DNA of 64,000 nt from Candidatus Pelagibacter sp. RS40 (GCF_002101295.1 NZ_CP020778.1:620001-684000); one strand, 5' to 3'; shown: positions 46,466 to 55,791, counted from the first letter of the stretch. A program made the numbers and translations. Notes: a model not told the origin generated them from the letters alone.

Positions 46466-46756
46466 CAACTTTAAGTAGTTAATCAAAAATATATATATAA
46501 TTTATATTTTTTAATTAATTCTAATTACAACCAGTGGTTTGAATATTAAAGAACAACATCTAAATCTTAATTTAGTTCCATCACAACATATAGAAAAATA
46601 ATTTTATTTAGAAAGTAAATTTTATTTTACTAACTTTGAGTTGTTAATTTATTGATTCAATCTGGAATTTATACAATTCCAAATTTTATTTTTTTTCGTA
46701 TTTATAAATTAATTTATTGCATAAAAATCTTAGATAAGTTTTAAGAGATTCCCACC
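46466..46756. other. rpsT-dnaA intergenic region with several short inverted repeats
   Basis: These 291 bases, the longest gene-free stretch here, are very AT-rich. I see three perfect short inverted repeats: CTAAAT/ATTTAG (46560-46575, 4-base loop), AGTAAA/TTTACT (46614-46631) and TGGAATT/AATTCCA (46663-46681, 5-base spacer). I do not see a canonical DnaA box cluster (TTATCCACA), so there is no positive evidence for oriC. It presumably holds the dnaA promoter and an rpsT terminator; neither is clear. Confidence 0.5.
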
Positions 46757-48178
46757 ATGAAAAACAATTTACAAAATAATTCACCATTAGAAGAGAAAAA
46801 ACTTGATTGGAAAATTGTTCAAAATGTAATGAAAGATAAGTTTGGTAGTGATATTTTTGATAGTTGGCTAAAAAAAATAGAACTTATAAATGAATATAAA
46901 AATTACGTACTAATTTCTGTATCTACGAGGTTCATTAGAGATTGGATAACATCAAGATATTTAGATCAAATATTACAAATTGTTAAAAGTTTTAAAAAAG
47001 ACATCGTAAGAATAGAGTTTCTAGTTGATGATAAAAAAAATATAGCAAACAAAAATAATTCTCAAGATAAACAAAATTTAAAAAATAATGAAATTAATAA
47101 TAATATTTCTTTTATAAAAGATTCTTACCTACAATATAATAGAATAGATCCAAATAAAAATTTTAATAATTTTATTACGGGACAAAGTAATAAATTAGCT
47201 TTTGAAGCTTCAAAAAAGGTATCTCAAGAAATCGCCCACTATAATCCGCTATATTTATATGGAGGTGTTGGAATGGGAAAAACACACTTACTTAATGCTA
47301 TAGGTCTTGAACTTAAAGATAAAAATAAAGTTATGTTTATTTCTGCTGAAAGATTTATGTATCAATTTGTAAAATCTATAAAATCTAATGATATGGTTAA
47401 ATTTAAAGAATATTTTAGGAATACTGATATTCTTTTAATTGATGATATTCAATTCATGAATGGAAAAGAGGCCATGCAAGAAGAGTTTTTTCATACATTC
47501 AATGCATTGTTTGATAAAGGTTCTCAAATTATTGTGTCTGCAGATAGACCTCCAAATAAACTTTCAAGAATTCAGGACAGAATTAAATCAAGATTTTCGG
47601 GTGGATTAGTTGTAGATATTCAAAATCCTGATTATGAATTAAGATCTAAAATTATTAAATCAAAAACAGAAGAGCTCAAGTTATTTTACTCTAATCAAGT
47701 TCATATCAATGAGGAAATTCAAAAATTTATAAGTACAGAGGTTAGAACTAGTATTAGAGAATTAGTTGGTGCTTTAAATAGAATAGTATCTTTTTCAAGA
47801 ATTTATAACAAAATACCAAATTTATCTGAAGTAAGAGTTATTTTGAAAGATCTACTTAACTTGTCGGAAAACAAAGTGACAATAGATACGATACAAACAA
47901 TTGTATGCAAGTTTTTTAAAATAAGTAAAAATGAAATGCTTTCACCAAGAAGATCAAGATATCTTGTAAGACCTAGGCAAACAGCCATATATTTAGCAAA
48001 AATGTTAACTTCAAAATCTTTACCTGAGATCGGAAGGGCGTTTTCAAATAGAGATCACACCACAGTTATTCATTCTGTAAAGACCATTGAAAAACTTAGA
48101 AAAGAGGACAATGAATTGAATATAAATATAGACAGTTTGAAAAATAAAATTTTGTATAACCAAGATAATGAAATTTAG
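46757..48178 (+). CDS. dnaA: chromosomal replication initiator DnaA
   Basis: A 473-residue AAA+ initiator. Domain I (about 12-85, WKIVQNVMKDKFGSDIFDSWLKKIE), a variable Asn/Lys-rich domain II (about 95-125), domain III with Walker A LYGGVGMGKTHLLNAIG (near 173-189) and Walker B ILLIDDIQF, and the DNA-binding domain IV signature RQTAIYLAKMLTSKSLPEIGRAFSNRDHTTVIH (near 409-441). Its stop overlaps dnaN by 11 bases. recF and gyrB do not follow. Confidence 0.98.
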   Translation: MKNNLQNNSPLEEKKLDWKIVQNVMKDKFGSDIFDSWLKKIELINEYKNYVLISVSTRFIRDWITSRYLDQILQIVKSFKKDIVRIEFLVDDKKNIANKNNSQDKQNLKNNEINNNISFIKDSYLQYNRIDPNKNFNNFITGQSNKLAFEASKKVSQEIAHYNPLYLYGGVGMGKTHLLNAIGLELKDKNKVMFISAERFMYQFVKSIKSNDMVKFKEYFRNTDILLIDDIQFMNGKEAMQEEFFHTFNALFDKGSQIIVSADRPPNKLSRIQDRIKSRFSGGLVVDIQNPDYELRSKIIKSKTEELKLFYSNQVHINEEIQKFISTEVRTSIRELVGALNRIVSFSRIYNKIPNLSEVRVILKDLLNLSENKVTIDTIQTIVCKFFKISKNEMLSPRRSRYLVRPRQTAIYLAKMLTSKSLPEIGRAFSNRDHTTVIHSVKTIEKLRKEDNELNINIDSLKNKILYNQDNEI

Positions 48179-49280
48179 TGTAAACCAACAAGATCTTCAA
48201 AAGTCCTTAGGTTATTGCCAAGGTGTAATTGAAAAAAGAAGTACTCTTCCAATCCTATCAAATGTGCTACTCGAAATAAACAGTGGGCATTTAACAATCA
48301 CCGCAACGGATTTAGATTTAATTTTTATCCATAAAATTTCTAATGTTGAGATTTTAGATGAAGGTAAAACAACTACTTCATCGTCAATTATGTATGATAT
48401 TGTAAGAAAAATATCTTCAGGAAGCAAAATAAGTTTTTCAAATCCTAGTGAAAGTAAACTCCAACTTGAATCTGAAAAATCGATATTTAATTTAAATTGT
48501 ATAAGTGCCTCTGAATTTCCTTTAACAGATGAAAATTTTAATCAAAATGAATTTTCAATGCATTCAAAAGATTTACTGAAGTTATTAAATAAATGTAAAT
48601 TTTCAATATCTAACGACGAAACCAGGCATTATTTGAGTGGAATTTTTTTCCACCAGACACAAGTTGAAGACAAAGCTTACTTAACAGCTGTTGCAACAGA
48701 CAGTCATCGTATGTCAGTATCAAAAATTAGATTAAATAATAAAATTGAATTTGATCCTGTAATTCTCCCAAAAAAAACTATTTTTCAACTCTGTTCTTTA
48801 TTAGAAGATTTTGAGGGAGATGTAAAAATTTCAAATATAAAATCTAAAATTAAATTTGAATTAAACAATAGTATATTAATTTCGAAACTTATTGATGGAA
48901 AGTTTCCCAATTACATTCAGGTTGTACCAAAAGAGAACCAAAAAAAATTAGAGATAGAACTCAAACCGTTCCTTAATTCAGTTGATAGAGTAGCATCAGT
49001 TTCTTTAGATAAAAAAGACGGAGTGAAATTTAATTTAAAGAAAAATATGCTCGATATGTCTGTAAACAATACGAATAGTGGAGATGGAAAAGAAAGTTTA
49101 TCTGTTAAATTTGATCACGAATTAGATATTAGTTTTAATTCAAGATATCTAATTGATGTAGCTTCTCAGTTAGACGGGGATCAAATCGAGATTTATTTAA
49201 AAGATACTGGATCTCCTGCTTTAATTAGAGACCCAGCTGATTTTGACAGTATTTATGTAGTTATGCCAATGAAAGGCTAA
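48168..49280 (+). CDS. dnaN: DNA polymerase III beta subunit (sliding clamp)
   Basis: A 370-residue clamp. MKFSVNQQDLQKSLGYCQGVIEKRSTLPILSNVLLE is a typical start; LSGIFFHQ and VATDSHRMSV mark the middle domain, and the C-terminal VMPMKG replaces the usual VMPMR/L. The three clamp domains (about 120 residues each) are complete. Translationally coupled to dnaA. Its 3' end overlaps the converging plsC gene by 4 bases. Confidence 0.97.
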   Translation: MKFSVNQQDLQKSLGYCQGVIEKRSTLPILSNVLLEINSGHLTITATDLDLIFIHKISNVEILDEGKTTTSSSIMYDIVRKISSGSKISFSNPSESKLQLESEKSIFNLNCISASEFPLTDENFNQNEFSMHSKDLLKLLNKCKFSISNDETRHYLSGIFFHQTQVEDKAYLTAVATDSHRMSVSKIRLNNKIEFDPVILPKKTIFQLCSLLEDFEGDVKISNIKSKIKFELNNSILISKLIDGKFPNYIQVVPKENQKKLEIELKPFLNSVDRVASVSLDKKDGVKFNLKKNMLDMSVNNTNSGDGKESLSVKFDHELDISFNSRYLIDVASQLDGDQIEIYLKDTGSPALIRDPADFDSIYVVMPMKG

Positions 49281-49987
49281 CCAATAGTATCTAATTCAGA
49301 GTATATTTTTTTTTGAATTAAGTTAGTGAATTCTTTAGAGTCTAGTCCTGGTTCAATAGCCTCTAGTATTGAAATTGTTATAGTTTTGTTTTTAACTAAA
49401 CTTCCCTTTTTTGGCCACACAGTTCCAGAGTTTATTGCTACAGGCTGACACTTTATATTTAATTCACTGTAAATTCTTCCAACACCTTTTTTAAATGGAA
49501 CTCTTTCATCTGGTAATACCCTAGTTCCTTGAGGGAATATAATAATTGGTCTATCAGAAGTAATTACAGCATTTTTAATTTTATCTATAAGACCAATGTT
49601 ATCTTTAGATATTTTATTTCTGTTTACAGAAATTGATCCAATTTTACTTAAATACCAACCAAATACTGGTATTTTTAATAGTTCATATTTAAGTATGAAT
49701 TTTGGTGAGTTGAAAATAGTTTGTAAAAAAAAAGTTTCAAACATCGATTGATGAGACGAAGCAATGAAAAATTTTGTATTATTAATAATGTTTTCTGTTC
49801 CTTTGATCTTAATCTTAGTATTCAAAAAAAATTTCAGACAAAAACTTGACCAATAACCAAATAATTTACCACCGAATAATACAATTTTTTGAGGAAACAT
49901 TAGAGAGGGAAGAAAGAGAATTGATAACACTACTATTCCAGTAAAGAAAAAAAATGAAAATAATGTATTTCTTATCATTTTGTCCAA
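49277..49987 (-). CDS. plsC: 1-acyl-sn-glycerol-3-phosphate acyltransferase
   Basis: A 236-residue membrane acyltransferase making phosphatidic acid. The N-terminal membrane helix (about 8-30) is followed by the catalytic box ASSHQSMFETFF, which is HX4E rather than the textbook HX4D, and the substrate-binding box IIIFPQGTRVLPDERVPFKKGVGRI. Still clearly the AGPAT family. It lies 3 bases after lysA. Confidence 0.88.
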   Translation of the reverse strand: MDKMIRNTLFSFFFFTGIVVLSILFLPSLMFPQKIVLFGGKLFGYWSSFCLKFFLNTKIKIKGTENIINNTKFFIASSHQSMFETFFLQTIFNSPKFILKYELLKIPVFGWYLSKIGSISVNRNKISKDNIGLIDKIKNAVITSDRPIIIFPQGTRVLPDERVPFKKGVGRIYSELNIKCQPVAINSGTVWPKKGSLVKNKTITISILEAIEPGLDSKEFTNLIQKKIYSELDTIG

Positions 49988-49990
49988 AAA

Positions 49991-51205
49991 TTAGATTATA
50001 TCTTCTAATTTTTGTCTTTTTTTTAAAATAGTTATTTTAGATTTATTTATTAATATTTCGCTTGGTTTTGGCCTTATATTATAATTTGAGCTTAAAGAAG
50101 AACCATATGCGCCTACATCACTTATAAAAATTAAATCTCTCTCTTTTAATTTATTAAAATTGCTTACAGATAAGAATTTATCTGTAGTTTCACAAATTGG
50201 ACCAACGAACTCATAACTCTTCTGTGATTTTTTTTTATTTTTAAAGGCAGGTAATATTTGATGTTTAGCTCCATATAAAGCTGGTCTCATCATATCATTC
50301 ATCCCAGCATCTAAAATTACAAAAATTTTTTTACTAGTTTCCTTTAAATATATTACCCTTGATATCAAAATTGCAGTATTCCCAATTATTGATCTGCCAG
50401 GTTCAAAAATAAGTTTTGAATTATTTTTTCTTAAAAATTTTTCTATCGCTGATTTATATTTTTTATAATCAAGTTTTTTTTGATTTTTTTCGTATGATAT
50501 GCCCATGCCACCACCTAAATCAATATATTCAAAATTAAATTTGGCTTTATTAATTATTTTATCAACAGCTTTAAGCATTTTTTCATATGGTTTGTGATCG
50601 GTAATTTGACTACCAATATGTACACTAAGGCATTTTAATTTGATATTTTTTGACGTTCTTAAAACAGAGACTAATTTTAAAAATGTTTTCTCATCCACTC
50701 CAAATTTATTTTCTTTTTTTCCAGTTGAAATTTGTTTCAAAGTATTTGCATCGGTATTTGGATTTAATCTAATTCCAATATTTACAACCACATTTTTTTT
50801 TTTAGCTATTTTTTCAATTATTTTTATCTCACTTTCAGACTCAGAATTTATCAGTAATATTTTTTTTTCTATTGCAAATTTGAGTTCACTCTCAGTTTTT
50901 CCAACTCCAGAAAATACTATCTTCTTTTTGTTAATCCCTGCCTTAAGCGCCAGCATAAGTTCTCCTTTTGACACCACATCTGCGCCAAGTCCAAAATTTT
51001 TTATCTCTCTAATTAAATTAAGATTTGTATTTGATTTAATTGCAAAACAAACTAAAGGAGAAAACTTTTTAAAATATGTAAAGAAATTTACAATATTACT
51101 TTTTAATTTATTATATGAATAACAATATAAAGGTGTAGAGTATTTTATTGCAAGTTTATCAAGACTTATATTTTCGAAAAAATAATTATTATTTTTATAC
51201 CTCAT
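49991..51205 (-). CDS. lysA: diaminopimelate decarboxylase
   Basis: A 404-residue PLP enzyme converting meso-diaminopimelate to lysine. The PLP lysine lies in LVCFAIKSNTNLNLI (near 52-66), with GADVVSKGELMLALKAG, HIGSQI, the glycine loop DLGGGMGISY and the dimer-active-site GPICETTDKF cysteine. Length is normal. Start overlaps the stop of the small lipoprotein gene by one base; the argH-lipoprotein-lysA arrangement matches other proteobacteria. Confidence 0.97.
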   Translation of the reverse strand: MRYKNNNYFFENISLDKLAIKYSTPLYCYSYNKLKSNIVNFFTYFKKFSPLVCFAIKSNTNLNLIREIKNFGLGADVVSKGELMLALKAGINKKKIVFSGVGKTESELKFAIEKKILLINSESESEIKIIEKIAKKKNVVVNIGIRLNPNTDANTLKQISTGKKENKFGVDEKTFLKLVSVLRTSKNIKLKCLSVHIGSQITDHKPYEKMLKAVDKIINKAKFNFEYIDLGGGMGISYEKNQKKLDYKKYKSAIEKFLRKNNSKLIFEPGRSIIGNTAILISRVIYLKETSKKIFVILDAGMNDMMRPALYGAKHQILPAFKNKKKSQKSYEFVGPICETTDKFLSVSNFNKLKERDLIFISDVGAYGSSLSSNYNIRPKPSEILINKSKITILKKRQKLEDII

Positions 51206-51321
51206 TAGATGTTATTAGTGACAGCTCTATTATCATTCGCTTGATACTCAGGATCTCCCTTTCTTCCACATGCTGTCAGAACTACTAAGCAAATTAAAAT
51301 TATTATTATTTTATTTTTCAT
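51205..51321 (-). CDS. LptM/LppL-like small lipoprotein (38 aa)
   Basis: A 38-residue protein: lysine-containing start, hydrophobic core IIIILICLVVLTA, then the lipobox cysteine C18 followed by GRKGDPEYQ. Tiny lipoproteins with a CGxKG start occur beside lysA or dapF in many proteobacteria (LppL in Pseudomonas; YifL/LptM in E. coli, which assists LptD outer-membrane assembly). Its start overlaps the argH 3' end by 11 bases and its stop overlaps the lysA ATG by one, so it is coupled to both. Assignment rests on context plus the lipobox. Confidence 0.82.
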   Translation of the reverse strand: MKNKIIIILICLVVLTACGRKGDPEYQANDNRAVTNNI

Positions 51322-52708
51322 TATTTTTTTTATATCTTCTTATCATCTTCTTTATATTACCAAAAGATGTTCCACCATGAGAAGTTTTCGAATTTATTGA
51401 GTAATTCAGATCAAATATTTTAAGAACATCACTTTTAAGTTTTGGTTCAACTTTGTTTATTTCATTTATTGTAAGATCACTTAGAGATTTGCCATTTCTT
51501 TCTGCAAAGTTAATAATTTTTGCTGTTTGCAAATAGGATTTTCTAAAAGGATAGTTTAATTCTCTTACCATGTAATCTGCTAGGTCTGTAGCTGTTAGGT
51601 AACCTTTATTTGCAAGACTAAGCATTTCTTTCTTATTAACTGAAAAATTTTTAAATATATCATTTAAAAGAGTTAAGGATATTTTGAGTTGATCATATGA
51701 TTTAAAAACTAATTCTTTATCATCTTGTAAGTCTTTAAAGTAAGACAAAGGAAGTCCTTTTAAAATCGTGAGCATTGAGAAAAGATTTCCAAAAGATGAT
51801 CCTGTCTTACCTCTTAAGTATTCGAGTGGGTCTGGGTTTTTTTTTTGAGGCATAATTGAGGATCCAGTTACAATTTTGTCATTTAAATTAATTAGATTAT
51901 AGGCATCTGAGTTCCAAATTATAAATTCTTCAGCAATTCTTGATATATGTATTGAACAGGCTGAACATGCATAGAGAAAATCTAAAACAAAATCTCTATC
52001 AGAAACAGTATCTATAGAATTATCTGTCGGTTTTGAAAAGTTGAGCTTCTTTGTAGTAAAGTTTCTATCAATGTTAAATGAAGTTCCTGATAAAGCAGCT
52101 ACACCAAGTGGATTTTCATTTAGAGCATCTAAATTATTCTTAAATCTTTTTTTATCTCTTTTGAACATTTCAACGTAAGCCATCATATAATGTGCAAATG
52201 AAATAGGTTGAGCATTTTTTAAATGAGTAAAACCAGGCATGACGGTTTTTATATTTTTATCTGCAACTTTCAGAATTGTACTTGTGAGAGCATCAAGTGT
52301 TTTAGTTATTTCAAAAGTTGATTTTTTTAACCATATTTTAAAATCAGTGATTACCTGATCATTTCTAGATCTTGCGGTATGTATAAATCCAGCATCCTCA
52401 CCAATCAAATCAAACAATCTTTTTTCAATATTCATATGAATATCCTCAAGATTTCTATCAAAGGGAAATTTTTTTTTTATAATTTCATTTTTTATTCTAT
52501 TCAAACCCCATACAATCTTATTTTTAATTTTAAAGTTTATAATTTTTTGCTTAAATAGCATTTCTGTATGAACAATAGATGCAGATATATCTTCATTAAA
52601 TAATCTTTTATCTATATCTAGTGATCCGCCAACTTTTCTGAATAGATTATTAGAGTTTTTTTTTATTCTAGAACTCCAAATTGGCTGATTGTTTTTATTT
52701 TTAGTCAT
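51311..52708 (-). CDS. argH: argininosuccinate lyase
   Basis: A 465-residue enzyme of the fumarase/aspartase superfamily catalysing the last step of arginine synthesis. Signature GSSIMPQKKNPDPLEYLRGKTGS (near 278-300), HTARSRNDQV (near 110) and PGFTHLKNAQPISFAHY. Length is normal. It heads the argH-lipoprotein-lysA-plsC run and diverges from the TlpA-like gene with 22 bases between, the usual argH/tlpA pairing of alphaproteobacteria. Confidence 0.97.
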   Translation of the reverse strand: MTKNKNNQPIWSSRIKKNSNNLFRKVGGSLDIDKRLFNEDISASIVHTEMLFKQKIINFKIKNKIVWGLNRIKNEIIKKKFPFDRNLEDIHMNIEKRLFDLIGEDAGFIHTARSRNDQVITDFKIWLKKSTFEITKTLDALTSTILKVADKNIKTVMPGFTHLKNAQPISFAHYMMAYVEMFKRDKKRFKNNLDALNENPLGVAALSGTSFNIDRNFTTKKLNFSKPTDNSIDTVSDRDFVLDFLYACSACSIHISRIAEEFIIWNSDAYNLINLNDKIVTGSSIMPQKKNPDPLEYLRGKTGSSFGNLFSMLTILKGLPLSYFKDLQDDKELVFKSYDQLKISLTLLNDIFKNFSVNKKEMLSLANKGYLTATDLADYMVRELNYPFRKSYLQTAKIINFAERNGKSLSDLTINEINKVEPKLKSDVLKIFDLNYSINSKTSHGGTSFGNIKKMIRRYKKNNEK

Positions 52709-52730
52709 GATAATTAATCATTCTTATTAA

Positions 52731-53267
52731 ATGAAATTTAAAAATTTTTATTATTTTACTATTTTTCTATACTTAATATCATCTGGAACCTCATATTCAA
52801 TAGAGCAACCTGATATTAAAAACTTGATAATTCATAAAGAAAAAAAAATAATTAAAGGAGTTTACTTTTTTGACTCACTTAATAACAAAAAAACTCTAGA
52901 AGAGTTTAAGAATAATATAAGTTTAATTAATTTTTGGGCAACTTGGTGTGCGCCTTGCAAGGAGGAAATGCCATCTCTGAATAATATAAAAAATATTTCC
53001 GAGTTAAAAAAAATAAATATAATTCCTATTAACATTGGTGAAGAGGAATACGAAAAATCTAAAATTTTTTTTGATGAACTTGGCATAGACAATTTAGAAA
53101 TATTTAGTGGCCCAAGCGGAGATCTTGCAAAAAAGTTTAAACTAAGAGGTGTACCAACAACTATTATAATAGATAAAGAAGGACATGAGATATCTAGAAT
53201 ACTTGGATCAATCGATTTTTTAGATAAACAATTTTTAGAATGGTTAAAGAGTATAGTTAATTCTTAA
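52731..53267 (+). CDS. TlpA/ResA-like thiol:disulfide oxidoreductase
   Basis: A 178-residue exported thioredoxin-fold protein. Signal segment FYYFTIFLYLISSGTSYSIE (about 6-25), then the redox motif FWATWCAPCKEEMPSL (CAPC, near 69-84) and cis-proline loop RGVPTTIII. TlpA/ResA proteins reduce periplasmic disulfides, for example in cytochrome c or oxidase maturation. Its 3' end overlaps the converging HIG1 gene by 11 bases. Confidence 0.9.
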   Translation: MKFKNFYYFTIFLYLISSGTSYSIEQPDIKNLIIHKEKKIIKGVYFFDSLNNKKTLEEFKNNISLINFWATWCAPCKEEMPSLNNIKNISELKKINIIPINIGEEEYEKSKIFFDELGIDNLEIFSGPSGDLAKKFKLRGVPTTIIIDKEGHEISRILGSIDFLDKQFLEWLKSIVNS

Positions 53268-53457
53268 AAAAATAAGCTAAACCTACTAAGACAATGATAG
53301 CAATGAACTGTAGTAAAACTCTTAATTGCATAAGTTTATTTGAATATTTTTTATCCTCATTTCCTTTAAATAAAGTTTTGATCCCTAATATCAAAACTAC
53401 TGCTACTGAAATGAGCAAAATGACTGCTACGATTTTTACTAAAATTTCTGAAACCAT
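53257..53457 (-). CDS. HIG1-domain twin-transmembrane protein
   Basis: A 66-residue membrane protein with two helices (about 8-28 and 47-63) joined by a charged loop DKKYSNKLMQLRVLLQ. That loop is the conserved piece of the HIG1 (hypoxia-induced gene 1) family, whose mitochondrial members attach to cytochrome oxidase supercomplexes. Alphaproteobacteria carry short versions like this; a respiratory role is inferred. Confidence 0.85.
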   Translation of the reverse strand: MVSEILVKIVAVILLISVAVVLILGIKTLFKGNEDKKYSNKLMQLRVLLQFIAIIVLVGLAYFFKN

Positions 53458-53506
53458 TATTTGATTGTAGTTTCTTTTTAAAATAAAAAAACATAATTAA
53501 TTCTCT

Positions 53507-54163
53507 ATGACATTTTGCCTAAATACAACAATTGTAAAACCAGAAGAAGGTGAGGAAATAAAAAATGCAGTTATTTTACTTCATGGTTATGGTGGTGATG
53601 GTAAAGACATTAGCATGCTAACTCTGAATTGGAAAAGGTTTTTAAAAAATACAGTATTCTTATGCCCAGATGGTCATGAGTCCTGTCCTATCAATCCAGT
53701 AGGTTTTCAGTGGTTTGATTTATCAAAGGATGATGAAAATTATGTTCTCAATGAAGCCCGCAAAGCAGAAAACATTATAAATAAATTTATCGAAGAAATT
53801 AAGAGCACATATAATCTTAAAAATTCTCAAATTTGCATTTCTGGTTTTAGCCAAGGATGCATGATGTCATTAAATATTGGACTAACATGCGAAGAAAGTT
53901 TTAATTGTGTGGTTGGTTTTTCAGGAAAAATTATTAGTAAGGACGATATATCATTAAGATTAAAATCAAAACCAAAAATTATGCTTATTCATGGAAATTT
54001 AGATGAAGTAGTATCTCCAAATTACTTATTAGATGCAAAAGACTTTTTAATTAGAAATAAATTAAATATTCAAACTTTAATGATAGAAAATTGTGGCCAT
54101 CATATCCCAATTGAAGCATCAAGTGCGGCATTAAATTTTATAAAAAAAAATTTAAAAACATAA
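53507..54163 (+). CDS. alpha/beta hydrolase, phospholipase/carboxylesterase family
   Basis: A 218-residue serine hydrolase of the YpfH/APT-like esterase family. Oxyanion strand VILLHGYGGDGKDISML, nucleophile elbow CISGFSQGCMMSL (GFSQG, near 120), acid in IHGNLDEVVSP and base in ENCGHHIP. No signal peptide. Substrate unknown. Appears monocistronic, between the HIG1 and HNH genes. Confidence 0.9.
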   Translation: MTFCLNTTIVKPEEGEEIKNAVILLHGYGGDGKDISMLTLNWKRFLKNTVFLCPDGHESCPINPVGFQWFDLSKDDENYVLNEARKAENIINKFIEEIKSTYNLKNSQICISGFSQGCMMSLNIGLTCEESFNCVVGFSGKIISKDDISLRLKSKPKIMLIHGNLDEVVSPNYLLDAKDFLIRNKLNIQTLMIENCGHHIPIEASSAALNFIKKNLKT

Positions 54164-54224
54164 TAAAATTTTTTAATTAAATATCCTGGATTGAAATAAA
54201 AATTTATATAAGATAAACTTTAGT

Positions 54225-54794
54225 ATGGTTTTTAATTCTGATCAAAATCTATCATTAGAAAAATGTCCAGCATTAGTCTTAAATGCTGATTACCGACCTT
54301 TAAGTTATTATCCATTATCATTATGGAGTTGGCAAGACTCTATTAAGTCTGTTTTTTTAGATAGAGTTTCAATTGTAAGCTATTATGATCGAACTGTGAG
54401 AAGTCCTTCTTACAGTATGAAATTGCCTAGTGTAATAGCTTTGAAATCATTTATTAAACCCCAAGCGAATCCAAATTTTACAAGGTTTAACGTATTTTTA
54501 AGAGACAAGTTTAGTTGCCAATATTGTGGAAGTAAAAATGAACTAACCTTTGATCATTTGCTACCAAGGTCTAAAGGTGGAAAAACTGATTGGAATAATG
54601 TGGTAACAGCATGTTCGTCATGCAATGTAAAGAAAGGAGGCAGACTACTTAAAAGTTCTGGAATGTCTCTTTTTCAATGGCCGTACGAACCAACTACTGA
54701 AGATCTTCATAAAAATGGAAAGAATTTCCCGCCTAACTTTTTGCATAAAAGCTGGATGGATTATTTATACTGGGATGTAGAATTAGAGCCTTAA
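54225..54794 (+). CDS. HNH endonuclease family protein
   Basis: A 189-residue protein common in alphaproteobacteria. N-terminal part CPALVLNADYRPLSYYPLSLWSWQDSIKSVFLDRV, then an HNH nuclease domain: FSCQYCGSKNELTFDHLLPRSKGGKTDWNNVVTACSSCNVKKGGR (near 98-142), with two CxxC zinc pairs and the DH...N...H-type active site. Chromosomal role unknown; no restriction methylase or toxin partner is adjacent. It abuts coq7 end to end (stop at 54794, coq7 stop at 54795). Confidence 0.88.
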   Translation: MVFNSDQNLSLEKCPALVLNADYRPLSYYPLSLWSWQDSIKSVFLDRVSIVSYYDRTVRSPSYSMKLPSVIALKSFIKPQANPNFTRFNVFLRDKFSCQYCGSKNELTFDHLLPRSKGGKTDWNNVVTACSSCNVKKGGRLLKSSGMSLFQWPYEPTTEDLHKNGKNFPPNFLHKSWMDYLYWDVELEP

Positions 54795-55328
54795 TTATAT
54801 TTTTTCAGAAATTTTTATTGCAGCTTTAGAACCAGTTTTAATTATTTTGTCCAATACTGAGTATAAACCTTTTTTGGTAGCACCTTTTTCGTATGCAACA
54901 TCCTTATGGTGAAGTTCATCCTGTCTAAATTTTATAATTTTATTTTTTAACTCTTCTTCATCTGATCCAAGTTGATCAATTTGATCTTTATAATGTCCAT
55001 CAATTACCTCTTCAACAGATGCAGTGCACAACATGGCAGCTTTTCTTCCTAAAATTGTTGATCCAAAACCCAAACCCACACCCAACAAATCCCAGAGCGG
55101 CAATAGTTTTGTTGGAGAAATATCTCTTTTTTTTATCTCGGCTTCGAAATAATTCTTATGCTCTAGTTCATGAACTTTCATTTCTTCAATTGTTTTTTCA
55201 AGCTTGCTATCTTTACAGATTGTTTTTAAAGCTAAGAGTTGTCCTTCATAAATCTTTACTGCGCCTCTTTCCCCAGCATGATCTACACGAATGAACTCTT
55301 CTATTTTTTTTGAATTAGTTTTTTTCAT
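54795..55328 (-). CDS. coq7: demethoxyubiquinone hydroxylase (Coq7/CAT5)
   Basis: A 177-residue ferritin-like diiron hydroxylase catalysing the penultimate step of ubiquinone synthesis. Metal ligands are in VDHAGERGAVKIYEGQ (near 16), VHELEHKNYFE (near 50), ASVEEVIDGHYKDQI and FRQDELHHKDVAYE. I prefer the ATG at 55328 (MKKTNSKK) over a TTG two codons earlier. It complements ubiE and ubiB in this window. Overlaps dsbB by 14 bases. Confidence 0.95.
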   Translation of the reverse strand: MKKTNSKKIEEFIRVDHAGERGAVKIYEGQLLALKTICKDSKLEKTIEEMKVHELEHKNYFEAEIKKRDISPTKLLPLWDLLGVGLGFGSTILGRKAAMLCTASVEEVIDGHYKDQIDQLGSDEEELKNKIIKFRQDELHHKDVAYEKGATKKGLYSVLDKIIKTGSKAAIKISEKI

Positions 55329-55791
55329 AAACAAGGGTTCTTACTGAATAAATAAGAATTAATAAAGAGGACAAAAAGTTTAATCCTGTTAGAGATATAC
55401 CGAATAAAGTAAAAGATATATCTTTACAACTTGGCAATGTCTGATTTAAACTTTTTAATAAATCAGCTTTATCTGTAATATTTAAAGAATTATTACTGCA
55501 ACCCTTAAATTCCTCAAAAATATTGTTTTCTATACCAAAATGGTATCCAGAAATTATCATACCAACAGCAAATGTTGTTATTAATAAAATCAATACCTCA
55601 TCTTTTTTTGGAAAATTAAATCCAACAAAACTTACAAAAATTGCTAAAATAAAAGGCACTCTCTGATAAAGACATAATTTACATGGCTGATAATTTAAGT
55701 AATATTCTACATACAAGGCATAGATAATTGCAAAAATAGAATATCCTAAAATTACCAAATATAAACTTTTTCTGCTTAAAAAAATATTCAT
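55315..55791 (-). CDS. dsbB: disulfide bond formation protein DsbB family
   Basis: A 158-residue four-helix membrane protein that passes electrons from DsbA-type oxidase to quinone. First periplasmic motif YQPCKLCLYQRVPF (CxxC near 35-38) and second-loop cysteine pair in FKGCSNNSL and LPSCKDI (near 98 and 122). Length fits alphaproteobacterial DsbB. Overlaps the DedA-like gene by one base. Confidence 0.9.
   Translation of the reverse strand: MNIFLSRKSLYLVILGYSIFAIIYALYVEYYLNYQPCKLCLYQRVPFILAIFVSFVGFNFPKKDEVLILLITTFAVGMIISGYHFGIENNIFEEFKGCSNNSLNITDKADLLKSLNQTLPSCKDISFTLFGISLTGLNFLSSLLILIYSVRTLVYEKN

Noticed and set aside
46466..46756. Calling this gap the replication origin
   Set aside because: No cluster of canonical DnaA boxes or clear DNA-unwinding arrangement is visible; proximity to dnaA alone is insufficient.
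54225..54794. HNH gene as part of a restriction or anti-phage module
   Set aside because: No methylase, toxin-antitoxin or other defence gene is adjacent, and the family is a common housekeeping-like gene in alphaproteobacteria.
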